Source: Phyllobacterium lublinensis (GTDB lineage Bacteria > Pseudomonadota > Alphaproteobacteria > Rhizobiales > Rhizobiaceae). From it: a stretch of 64,000 nt of DNA. The notes under the pieces are model-generated. The model made no database searches, was not told where the DNA came from, and was given only the letters and a program-made list of their open reading frames with translations. A program made the translations under genes and the position numbers. The DNA lies in contig NZ_JAIUDQ010000001.1 in assembly GCF_020164435.1 (NCBI RefSeq), forward strand, positions 62,001 to 126,000, written 5' to 3'. Positions 29,253 through 37,014 of this stretch are shown here, piece after piece. Each line of letters starts with the position of its first letter. Positions within the stretch are counted from its first letter, which is position 1.

Positions 29253-30695
29253 GTGGTGGATGCTCAGTCTGATAACAACGCCATTGATCTTGTCGTGGAT
29301 CTGGACGGCACGCTGATCGCGACAGACCTTTTGTGGGAAAGTACCTTTCAGCTTCTGAAGCAGAACATGTTTTATCTCTTTCTCCTGCCAATCTGGGCTT
29401 TGAGGGGAAAGGGTTACCTGAAGCACCAGATATCGCTGCGCGTCGCCATTGACCCTGCCATATTGCCCTATCGGGGCGACTTCATTTCCTATCTGCGAGA
29501 AGAGCACGGCAAAGGTCGCCGATTGGTGCTGGCGACGGGAGCCGCCCGCCGGTTCGCTGAGAGTATTGCAGCGCATCTCGGCGTCTTCGACGCCGTCCAT
29601 GCCACCGATGAAAACCACAATCTGACGTCCACGTTGAAGACGCGGTTTCTTCTTGAAACGTTCGGCGACGCCAAATTTGCCTATGCGGGCAACAGCAAGG
29701 CGGACATCCCAGTGTTTAATGCAGCAAGCGAAGCGATTGTCGTCGCGCCCGATCGTGCGGCAGCAAAGTGGCAACAGGCCAACTCCGCACGCCTTTTCGA
29801 AGCCCCGAAGCCAAGCTGGAAGGCCTTCTTCAAGATGCTGCGTGTGCATCAATGGATGAAGAACACCCTGATTTTCGTCCCGGCAATTCTCAATCACGAG
29901 CTGACGGACTGGCCGGTACTCCTGAACGCGGTGATCGCATTCCTTGCATTTTCGGCCGCTGCTTCGGCCATCTACATTCTCAACGACCTGTTCGATCTGC
30001 CATTGGATCGTCAGCATGCACGCAAGCGAAACCGCGCTTTTGCAAGTGGAGTCTTCTCGATACCATTCGGTCTCAAGATCGCGATCGGGCTGCTCGTCCT
30101 GTCAGGCCTTCTCGCCACCCAATTGCATTGGACGTTCGCAGCAGTTCTGGTGGTTTATCTCATAGCAACGACTGCCTACTCCCTGTCGCTCAAGCGAATG
30201 TTGCTGATCGACGTTCTCACTCTCGCGGGCCTCTACACGCTCCGGATACTCGCCGGTTCCGCTGCCAATCAGATCGAAGGCTCATTTTGGCTGTTGGCAT
30301 TCTCGTCGTTTTTCTTTTTGTCGCTGGCGCTGGTCAAGCGTTACGTCGAGCTGCAGAATACATCGCTGGTCGAGAAAAACCGCATAGCGGGCAGGGGCTA
30401 CCGGCAGGCCGACCGGGAAGTCGTCGCTCAATGTGGAGTCGCATCCGCATTTGCTGCCGCACTCGTTCTCGCGCTCTACGTAAATAGCGATGCCGTGGTC
30501 AGCCTCTATTCCTATCCGTGGCTGATCTGGCCGCTTTGCCCGATCGTTCTTTACCTGAACATCCGCATCTGGATTCTCGCACATCGCGGCGAAATGCACG
30601 ATGATCCAGTCGTTTTCATCATCTCGGATTGGCGCAGCCAAGTTGTCATCGCCATCGGGGCGGCCTTGCTTTTTTATGGCGGCATGCGCTCATGA
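29253..30695 (+). CDS. HAD phosphatase-UbiA prenyltransferase fusion (decaprenyl-phosphate phosphoribosyltransferase-like)
   Basis: A 480-residue fusion. Residues 1-200 are a HAD phosphatase with nucleophile motif DLDGTL (D16, D18). Residues 200-480 are an eight-span UbiA domain with the prenyl-phosphate/Mg site NDLFDLPLDRQH near residue 243. This UbiA branch resembles mycobacterial Rv3806c (UbiA), which makes polyprenyl-phosphoryl-5-phosphoribose; a HAD then removes the 5-phosphate. Fusing both gives polyprenyl-phosphate ribose from PRPP. The start is GTG 29253 after GGGATGCG. The stop overlaps the DprE1-like gene by 4 bases. Confidence 0.88.
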   Translation: MVDAQSDNNAIDLVVDLDGTLIATDLLWESTFQLLKQNMFYLFLLPIWALRGKGYLKHQISLRVAIDPAILPYRGDFISYLREEHGKGRRLVLATGAARRFAESIAAHLGVFDAVHATDENHNLTSTLKTRFLLETFGDAKFAYAGNSKADIPVFNAASEAIVVAPDRAAAKWQQANSARLFEAPKPSWKAFFKMLRVHQWMKNTLIFVPAILNHELTDWPVLLNAVIAFLAFSAAASAIYILNDLFDLPLDRQHARKRNRAFASGVFSIPFGLKIAIGLLVLSGLLATQLHWTFAAVLVVYLIATTAYSLSLKRMLLIDVLTLAGLYTLRILAGSAANQIEGSFWLLAFSSFFFLSLALVKRYVELQNTSLVEKNRIAGRGYRQADREVVAQCGVASAFAAALVLALYVNSDAVVSLYSYPWLIWPLCPIVLYLNIRIWILAHRGEMHDDPVVFIISDWRSQVVIAIGAALLFYGGMRS

Positions 30696-32014
30696 CCAGC
30701 AGTTACGACAGTTTCGGGCTGATCGAGCGACGAACGCGTTCGGCAATATCGCTCGACGCGGTTCGCCAGGCCTTCGAGCACGGACACCTGCAACCGGGTG
30801 GCTATCTTGCGTTCGGCAATGGCCGGTCTTATGGCGATAGCTGCCACAACAATCATGGCACACTGGTGGATATGCGGGGCAGCGATCAGCTCATTTCGTT
30901 CGACCCCGGCACCGGGGTTCTGGTGGCGGAAGCAGGTATAATGCTCTCGGACATCATCGCGATTGCCGCACCACATGGTTATTTCCTGCCGGTCACACCC
31001 GGTACCCGCTTCGTGACGCTCGGCGGCGCCATCGCCAATGACGTCCACGGCAAGAATCATCATCGGCGCGGCACGTTCGGCCTTCATGTCACCAAGTTTG
31101 ACTTGCTCCGATCGGACGGTGTGGTGACAACATGCTCCGGTACGATGAATTCCGGCCTGTTCGCGGCGACAATCAGTGGCCTTGGCCTTACCGGGATCAT
31201 CCTGTCTGCCAGTATCCAACTGATGAAGGTCAACTCATTGGATGTGACAGAGCAAATCCACGCATTCAACTCGCTCGACGAATATTTCGACCTCGCGCCG
31301 CAGGCGGATAACGACAATGAATATGCGGTTGCCTGGGTTGATCAGCTTCAGACCGGAAGCCAATCCGGACGCGGTATTCTCATCACAGGCAATCACGCGG
31401 ATAATGGCAATTTCGACGTCGGAACGACAGAGTCCCGGCTTGGCGTACCATTCAATCTTCCGATCACGGCACTGAACTATCCAAGCCTCAAACTGTTCAA
31501 CACTGCCTATTACCATATGAAGGGCGGAAAACACGAACCGCATCTCAGTGACTACAGGGCGTTCTTCTATCCCCTCGATCAAGTGACGAACTGGAACAGG
31601 CTCTATGGACGAGCCGGGCTTTATCAGCACCAAAGTGTCATCCCGGAAGAGGAGGCGCGTAAAGTCATACCGCAAATGCTGGCCGCGACTCGCGACGCTG
31701 GCCAAAGTTCCTTCCTCACCGTGCTCAAGCGTTTCGGCGATGCAAGGTCGCGCGGCATATTGTCATTTCCCCAACCCGGATACACGCTGACGGTGGACTT
31801 TCCCAATCGCGGCGTGCGCACCTTGAGACTGCTCGAACGGCTGGATCAGATGACGATCGATGCTGGCGGGAGGGTCAACCCCTACAAGGATCAACGCATG
31901 AGCGCCGCCGTGTTCAAGGCCGGGTTCCCTGAATGGCAGGACCTCGAGCGGCAGCGGGACCCGGCATTCATTTCGAATTTCTGGGCGCGAACGGCCCTCT
32001 CGAAAGCGGCATAG
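30692..32014 (+). CDS. DprE1-like FAD-dependent oxidase
   Basis: A 440-residue VAO/BBE-type flavoprotein. Residues 42-50 GNGRSYGDS and 103-124 (PGTRFVTLGGAIANDVHG then KNHH) are nearly identical in pattern to decaprenylphosphoryl-beta-D-ribose 2'-oxidase DprE1 of mycobacteria. It should oxidise C2' of a polyprenyl-phosphoryl pentose to the ketone. Start ATG 30692 is chosen because it overlaps the preceding stop (ATGA); the frame is open upstream only within that gene. The mycobacterial partner reductase DprE2 is not found next to it. Confidence 0.88.
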   Translation: MTSSYDSFGLIERRTRSAISLDAVRQAFEHGHLQPGGYLAFGNGRSYGDSCHNNHGTLVDMRGSDQLISFDPGTGVLVAEAGIMLSDIIAIAAPHGYFLPVTPGTRFVTLGGAIANDVHGKNHHRRGTFGLHVTKFDLLRSDGVVTTCSGTMNSGLFAATISGLGLTGIILSASIQLMKVNSLDVTEQIHAFNSLDEYFDLAPQADNDNEYAVAWVDQLQTGSQSGRGILITGNHADNGNFDVGTTESRLGVPFNLPITALNYPSLKLFNTAYYHMKGGKHEPHLSDYRAFFYPLDQVTNWNRLYGRAGLYQHQSVIPEEEARKVIPQMLAATRDAGQSSFLTVLKRFGDARSRGILSFPQPGYTLTVDFPNRGVRTLRLLERLDQMTIDAGGRVNPYKDQRMSAAVFKAGFPEWQDLERQRDPAFISNFWARTALSKAA

Positions 32015-32108
32015 GCAATGAGCGATATGTTTCAACTTTTAGCGAAGTGCTTGGTGTCTTTTCAACGTCAGGTTGATATTGCGTCACTGGCCAAAGGATC
32101 GTTCTGAC

Positions 32109-32537
32109 ATGACAAAGTACATTCCATTCATTCTCTTCACGGTCACGACCAATGCAGCAGCGCAGGTCATGCTGAAATACGGCATGATCACCCTGGGGCC
32201 CGTCAGCTTCAGCGCCGATACGATCATCCAGCGGGTATTCCAGATCGTGTTCAATCCGTGGGTGTTTGCGGGGCTATTTACATTCGTCATCTCCATGGCG
32301 TCGCACCTTTATGTGCTTTCCAAGGTCGATCTCTCCTTTGCTTATCCGTTTCTCAGCCTGGCCTATGTTGCGGTCGCGCTATTCGCGTGGGCTGTCTTCA
32401 AGGAGGAGCTCGGCACATTCAAGATTGCAGGTATTGCTTTCATCATGGTGGGAACCATCCTGATTGCCCAGAGCGGTCGTCACGAACCAGCTGAACCGGG
32501 CGAACAGAGCCCGCCTGCGTCCACAACTTCGTCTTAA
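32109..32537 (+). CDS. Four-span EamA/ArnE-like membrane protein
   Basis: A 142-residue protein with four hydrophobic spans, the size and pattern of SMR/ArnE-type transporters (AQVMLKYGMI near the N-terminus, DLSFAYPFLSLAYVAVALFAW in span 3-4) and a polar C-terminal tail. ArnE/ArnF flip undecaprenyl-phosphate aminoarabinose; in this cluster a role in flipping a lipid-linked pentose is a reasonable inference. Start ATG 32109 follows AAAGGATCG. It ends 12 bases before the SDR gene. Confidence 0.75.
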   Translation: MTKYIPFILFTVTTNAAAQVMLKYGMITLGPVSFSADTIIQRVFQIVFNPWVFAGLFTFVISMASHLYVLSKVDLSFAYPFLSLAYVAVALFAWAVFKEELGTFKIAGIAFIMVGTILIAQSGRHEPAEPGEQSPPASTTSS

Positions 32538-32549
32538 GTGAGTATATCG

Positions 32550-33560
32550 ATGAGACATATCGTATTTGGCGGTGACGGATTTGTGGGGCGTCATCTGGCG
32601 CCCAAGCTGATCGCCGATGGTGAGGAAGTCATTGTTGCCGATATCGTCAAGAGCGATCTGGCGCATTATGGCAACGTCAATTTCGTCGCGTGCGACGTGA
32701 CTGACCCCAAATCGGTTGCTGCTGTTGGCATCAAGGCTGACGACATGGTCTACAACCTGTCAGCAAAAATGCTTTCACCTCTACAGGTGCGGGCAAAGCG
32801 GCACGATTTCTTCTTCCCCGTCAATTACTTCGGCACGGAGAACATCATCAAGGCGATGGATCGGGCTGGTGCGAAGAGGCTGGTCCATTACACCACCGAC
32901 ATGATCTATGGTCATACATATGTCTGGCCGCAGACTGAAGAGCATCCCGCAGCGCCGCTCGGCGAGTATGGCATGTCGAAACTGAAGACCGAGGAACTGG
33001 CAGCCGAATGGCGTTTGCGCGGCATGAATATATCGCTGTTTCGCCCGCGGCTGATCATCGGCCCGGGGCGCCTTGGCATTCTTGAGAAGCTGTTCAAATT
33101 GATCGACTACAACCTGCCTGTGCCAATGATCGGCTCGGGCAAGAATCCATATCAGTTTATTTCGGTCTTCGATTGCGCCGAAGCGGCGCGCGCCGCCTGG
33201 AAGGCTGGAGTGCCGAACGAAGCCTATAATCTCGGGTCTCTCAAACCACCTCCGGTCCGGAAACTGCTCGGTGATCTGGTGAAGTTTGCCCAATCGAGAT
33301 CGATCCTGCTTCCGACGCCCGCATGGGCCGTGAAACGGACGCTGAATCTTTTTGACTGGATGAACATGCCGATCATGGATCCGGAACAATATCTCATTGC
33401 CGATGAGATGTGCGTGCTCGACGTTTCGAAAGCGGAGCGTCAGCTGGGATGGGTGCCGCAATATCGCGACGAGGACATGCTGATCGCCGCATACAAGGAA
33501 TACCGGAACAAGAAAGACGACTCGACCGTAGGGCAAACATCGTCCTTGGCGGCGGAATAA
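32550..33560 (+). CDS. Extended SDR, NAD-dependent sugar epimerase/dehydratase family
   Basis: A 336-residue extended short-chain dehydrogenase: Rossmann motif GGDGFVGRHLAPKL at residue 7, active-site Tyr-Lys in EYGMSK, and RPRLIIGPGRLG as in nucleotide-sugar epimerases. The ATG at 32550 is preferred over a GTG at 32538, since GTGAG then forms its ribosome-binding site. It may act on the polyprenyl-linked or nucleotide-linked sugar of this cluster. It is not a DprE2-type classical SDR. Confidence 0.82.
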   Translation: MRHIVFGGDGFVGRHLAPKLIADGEEVIVADIVKSDLAHYGNVNFVACDVTDPKSVAAVGIKADDMVYNLSAKMLSPLQVRAKRHDFFFPVNYFGTENIIKAMDRAGAKRLVHYTTDMIYGHTYVWPQTEEHPAAPLGEYGMSKLKTEELAAEWRLRGMNISLFRPRLIIGPGRLGILEKLFKLIDYNLPVPMIGSGKNPYQFISVFDCAEAARAAWKAGVPNEAYNLGSLKPPPVRKLLGDLVKFAQSRSILLPTPAWAVKRTLNLFDWMNMPIMDPEQYLIADEMCVLDVSKAERQLGWVPQYRDEDMLIAAYKEYRNKKDDSTVGQTSSLAAE

Positions 33561-33572
33561 CGGGGAACGGTC

Positions 33573-35018
33573 ATGAACAAGGTAACAACGGCAACGCAGC
33601 ACCAGCCAGTGCAAGGATTGATCAGTAAGCCTGAACTGCTGTCCGTGGACGACGCCAAGGCCATGACGCTGCCCCGCATGACCGAGCTCTTCACCAAGCA
33701 CCTCAATCCGGGCCAGCTGCATTTCATGAAGCTGCTCGGTTTCCATAAGGTGAAGATCGAGCGTGCGGAGGGCATGTATTATTACGACCAGAACGGACGC
33801 GCCATCCTCGACTTTTTTGGCGGGTTCGGTTCGCTGGCCTTCGGCCACAACCATCCCCGGATCGTCGCGGCGCGCAAGAAATTCCAGGATGAGAGCCGCC
33901 AGGAAATCGCCATTGCGTTCATGTCGCAATATGCGACAGCCCTGGCGCACAATCTTGCGGCCTGCTCGCCAGGCGATCTCGATATGGTGTTTCTGGGCTC
34001 GTCCGGTTCGGAAGCGATGGAGGCCGCAATCAAGGTTGCAGAGCGCGCGGCCGGGCCCAAGAAACCGAAGATCGTCTATGCCGAAAATTCCTTCCACGGG
34101 AAGACCAAGGGCGTGCTTTCGATTACGGACGGTCAGCTCTATCGCGGCGAGTTCAAGCTGGTCGACAATACGGTCCGCGTTCCTTTCGGTGACATCGATG
34201 CCGTCGAGAATGCCTTCCGGACCGATCCGGAAATCGGTGTGATTGTGCTCGAAACAATCCAGGGTGGTGGCGGCATCATTCAGGCACCGAACGAATACTG
34301 GCAAAAGCTCCGCGCGCTGTGCGATCAGTATGGCGTCCTTTGGGTGGCCGACGAGGTCCAGTGCGGCTTTGGCCGGTCGGGGCGGTTTTATGCGTTCGAG
34401 CATGCGGGTGTCGTTCCCGATGTGACCGCCCTTGCGAAATCGCTTGGCGGCGGCAAGGCAGCGGTGGGTGCCATGATTGCGCGGCGCGACGTCTACATGA
34501 AGGCCTATGGCACGCCGAAGACGGCGATGATCCATGCCATGGCCACTTTCGGCGGTATTGGCGAAGCCTGTGTGACGTCGATCGAGGCGATCAACATTCT
34601 TTATGACGAGCACTTGATCGACAATGCCAATGCGACGGGTACTTATCTCCTGCAAAGACTGGAAGAGTTGAAAGCCAGATATCCGGCGATGATCAAGGAT
34701 GTCCGCGGCAAGGGTCTGATGATTGGTGTTGAGTTCCACGATTTCTCCAAGACCGTGCCGGTGGTGCTGCGCCCCGTTCTTGCCGTTCTCGACGACAAGC
34801 TGAAGGGGTCTCTTCCAGGCTTTATCGGCAGCCATCTGCTGCGCGATCATGGTGTTCTCGTCGCCTTCACCGAATATAATCGCAATGTGGTGCGGCTTGA
34901 GCCACCGTTGATTTGCGGCCGGGAACATGTCGACGCGTTCATCAAGGCCCTCGATGAGGTGCTGTCGCGCGGGATCGTCAGGATCGTCAAGGATTTCGTC
35001 AAAGCGCAGGTGAAATGA
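33573..35018 (+). CDS. Class III PLP-dependent aminotransferase
   Basis: A 481-residue fold-type I enzyme of the aspartate/ornithine aminotransferase (class III) family: GSSGSEAMEAAIKVAERAAG, VADEVQCGFGRSGRFYAFE and the PLP lysine in ALAKSLGGGK. About 60 residues precede the core. It follows the SDR gene by 12 bases, so it belongs to the same operon as the DprE1-like oxidase, and could aminate a keto-sugar made there, though class III enzymes more often use amino acids or polyamines. Substrate not readable. Confidence 0.85.
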   Translation: MNKVTTATQHQPVQGLISKPELLSVDDAKAMTLPRMTELFTKHLNPGQLHFMKLLGFHKVKIERAEGMYYYDQNGRAILDFFGGFGSLAFGHNHPRIVAARKKFQDESRQEIAIAFMSQYATALAHNLAACSPGDLDMVFLGSSGSEAMEAAIKVAERAAGPKKPKIVYAENSFHGKTKGVLSITDGQLYRGEFKLVDNTVRVPFGDIDAVENAFRTDPEIGVIVLETIQGGGGIIQAPNEYWQKLRALCDQYGVLWVADEVQCGFGRSGRFYAFEHAGVVPDVTALAKSLGGGKAAVGAMIARRDVYMKAYGTPKTAMIHAMATFGGIGEACVTSIEAINILYDEHLIDNANATGTYLLQRLEELKARYPAMIKDVRGKGLMIGVEFHDFSKTVPVVLRPVLAVLDDKLKGSLPGFIGSHLLRDHGVLVAFTEYNRNVVRLEPPLICGREHVDAFIKALDEVLSRGIVRIVKDFVKAQVK

Positions 35019-35051
35019 TTGCTTGAGGAGGGTCCGGGCGGCCGTCTTCGT

Positions 35052-36770
35052 TCAGGATGGCTCATCGGCCAGCTTGATGTCGGGCCTTAGCAGCAGGTCC
35101 CAGCACTCGTTGAGCTTGACGACCCGCCGATCTGCGAGTGCCTTTTCATATACGTGCTGCAGGAGTAGCCGGGCGCTGGTGACCGGGCAGGAAGGACGCA
35201 AAACGCCATCGGTCGCCCGGATCGACTGTTCTTCCGCCGCCGTGAGGTCGCCGACCGTGCGAAATGGATCGGCGCCGATCTGAATGTTTCGCGGGGCGTC
35301 GCGATCAAGAATCCACGGGAAGGGGTTGACGAAGTCGAGCGTCATCAGGCTGTTCAACTGGATGCCATTGGCGTTCTCGAACTGCTTGATGGCTTTGACC
35401 ACCCGATCGGCGGAAATGATCCAGTACATCTGGTAGTCGAGTTCGGAATAGAGCTGCCAGCTCGGCAGTTGGGCCTGCTCGGCAAGTTGCCGATAGGTTT
35501 GCGGGTTTTCCGCATAATGCGTTTCAAGCAGTTCCGCGCGATCCATGACATCCCGGCGGGTTGAGACATCGCCCATGGTCTTCACGTCCGTAACAGGAGC
35601 TGGCACGTAGGTGGGCGCTATTGCCACGAAACGCAGCGTGCCGTGCACGACCTTGGTCACAGTGGGGATCGCAGTGAACGCAACCAGGCAATAGACAACC
35701 AGCCGCCGGTTCCAGGTCAGTACGGAACCATTGAGAAGCAGCTTCAGCAGGGCAGGCCAAAGGAAAATGAACTCCTGGCTGCCAGTGTTTTGCGTTTCGA
35801 GGAAAATGCCGGCGACCAGCATGACGCCAATCCACTGCCAATCACGATCAAGCAGCGACGAGATGCTCCTGGTCGTGGGAGCGCGCCTGAACTCTCTGAT
35901 TCCTTCAATGACAGAGACACGATCGAGCCAGAACAGGTACAGTACGAGGATGGCACCGGCGAGAATGACATCGAGCTTGATCGAAAACACGGTCAGGAAA
36001 CGGGAGAGCAGCAGACCTTCATTCTTTCCGACCAGTTCAGCGATGCTTTTCAGATAACTCGATATCATCCCGTGATTGAGTTCGAGCAAGAGGAGAGCAA
36101 GCGCGAAGATGCAGGCCGCCAGCAGGACGTGCCGCCATTTGAACCGCCCGGCGAGGATCGCGAACAAGCCGATGAGACCACCCGCGAGGAAGCCGGTGAT
36201 CTTGGTCAGGAACAGCGCAAGCATCGTCAAAGCCGCAACGATCGCGAGCCTGCGTCCTGAGGGCAGGTAAACCAGGGCACTTGTCAGCACATAAAGCAGC
36301 AGGGAGGTATGGCGATTATAGATGCCGAATCCGTTGACGCCGGGATAGGAATGAAAAGTCTGGGTGTTGGTCGGGCACAGGGCGAAGACAATGAAAGGTA
36401 TGAGCAATGCAAACGCGGTCGTACGATCCCGTTTACCGATTGCAGCAATCGTTATGGCCATCAAAGGGGCAGCGGCGACCAGCACCGACCATTGCGCGAG
36501 CAGGGTTGGCTGTCCGGCAGGAAAAACGGTTTGCAGCCAATAGAACTGGTAGTATTCCAGCGCGCCGACAGGTGCGAGGAAATCCACGGCAGGTATCTGG
36601 CCGAGCGCAATTCGCTGGGCCGCGTCGAGGTAAATATAGGTATCCCAGTACATGGGGCCGATCGGAACATGCAGTGGCAGCAAAAGCAGGGCGCAAATGA
36701 TGAGAAGCACAAGCGCCAGCCAGCTCAACGGCGAGCGGGGCAACCGATACGGCGTGGAAGGATCTGACAT
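35052..36770 (-). CDS. Multi-span membrane protein, GT-C glycosyltransferase-like
   Basis: A 572-residue protein with about ten membrane spans in the first 400 residues and a soluble C-terminal part. The first large loop (MYWDTYIYLDAAQRIALGQ, then PAVDFLAPVG) has the acidic residue placement of GT-C enzymes such as ArnT/PMT, which take sugar from a polyprenyl phosphate on the periplasmic face. It converges on the aminotransferase with 33 bases between, and fits as the transferase for the lipid-linked sugar of 29.2-35.0 kb. No family I can name with certainty. Confidence 0.7.
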   Translation of the reverse strand: MSDPSTPYRLPRSPLSWLALVLLIICALLLLPLHVPIGPMYWDTYIYLDAAQRIALGQIPAVDFLAPVGALEYYQFYWLQTVFPAGQPTLLAQWSVLVAAAPLMAITIAAIGKRDRTTAFALLIPFIVFALCPTNTQTFHSYPGVNGFGIYNRHTSLLLYVLTSALVYLPSGRRLAIVAALTMLALFLTKITGFLAGGLIGLFAILAGRFKWRHVLLAACIFALALLLLELNHGMISSYLKSIAELVGKNEGLLLSRFLTVFSIKLDVILAGAILVLYLFWLDRVSVIEGIREFRRAPTTRSISSLLDRDWQWIGVMLVAGIFLETQNTGSQEFIFLWPALLKLLLNGSVLTWNRRLVVYCLVAFTAIPTVTKVVHGTLRFVAIAPTYVPAPVTDVKTMGDVSTRRDVMDRAELLETHYAENPQTYRQLAEQAQLPSWQLYSELDYQMYWIISADRVVKAIKQFENANGIQLNSLMTLDFVNPFPWILDRDAPRNIQIGADPFRTVGDLTAAEEQSIRATDGVLRPSCPVTSARLLLQHVYEKALADRRVVKLNECWDLLLRPDIKLADEPS

Positions 36771-37014
36771 GCTTGTTCAATTAGCTTCTTGGGCGTGAGA
36801 TGACTATCCTTATGCTTCCAATCCTCCACATTGCGTTAAACAGGAACGCAAAATTGCAGTTGGTTTTCTGCAAAATGCTGTCAGTTTGCCGCGCGTCGCG
36901 GCGTGTTTTGGGCATGTCGCAAACAGGCCTTAGCGATAGACATATGGGGCGGCATAGTGCACAAAAATCGGCAAGGGCCGTTCCGACCATCGATCGATAC
37001 CAGAGGATAGTGAA

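Noticed and set aside
32781..34928. 715-residue open frame opposite the SDR and aminotransferase genes
   Set aside because: It runs antisense across two well-recognised genes and has a low-complexity His/Arg-rich translation, typical of a GC-rich shadow frame.
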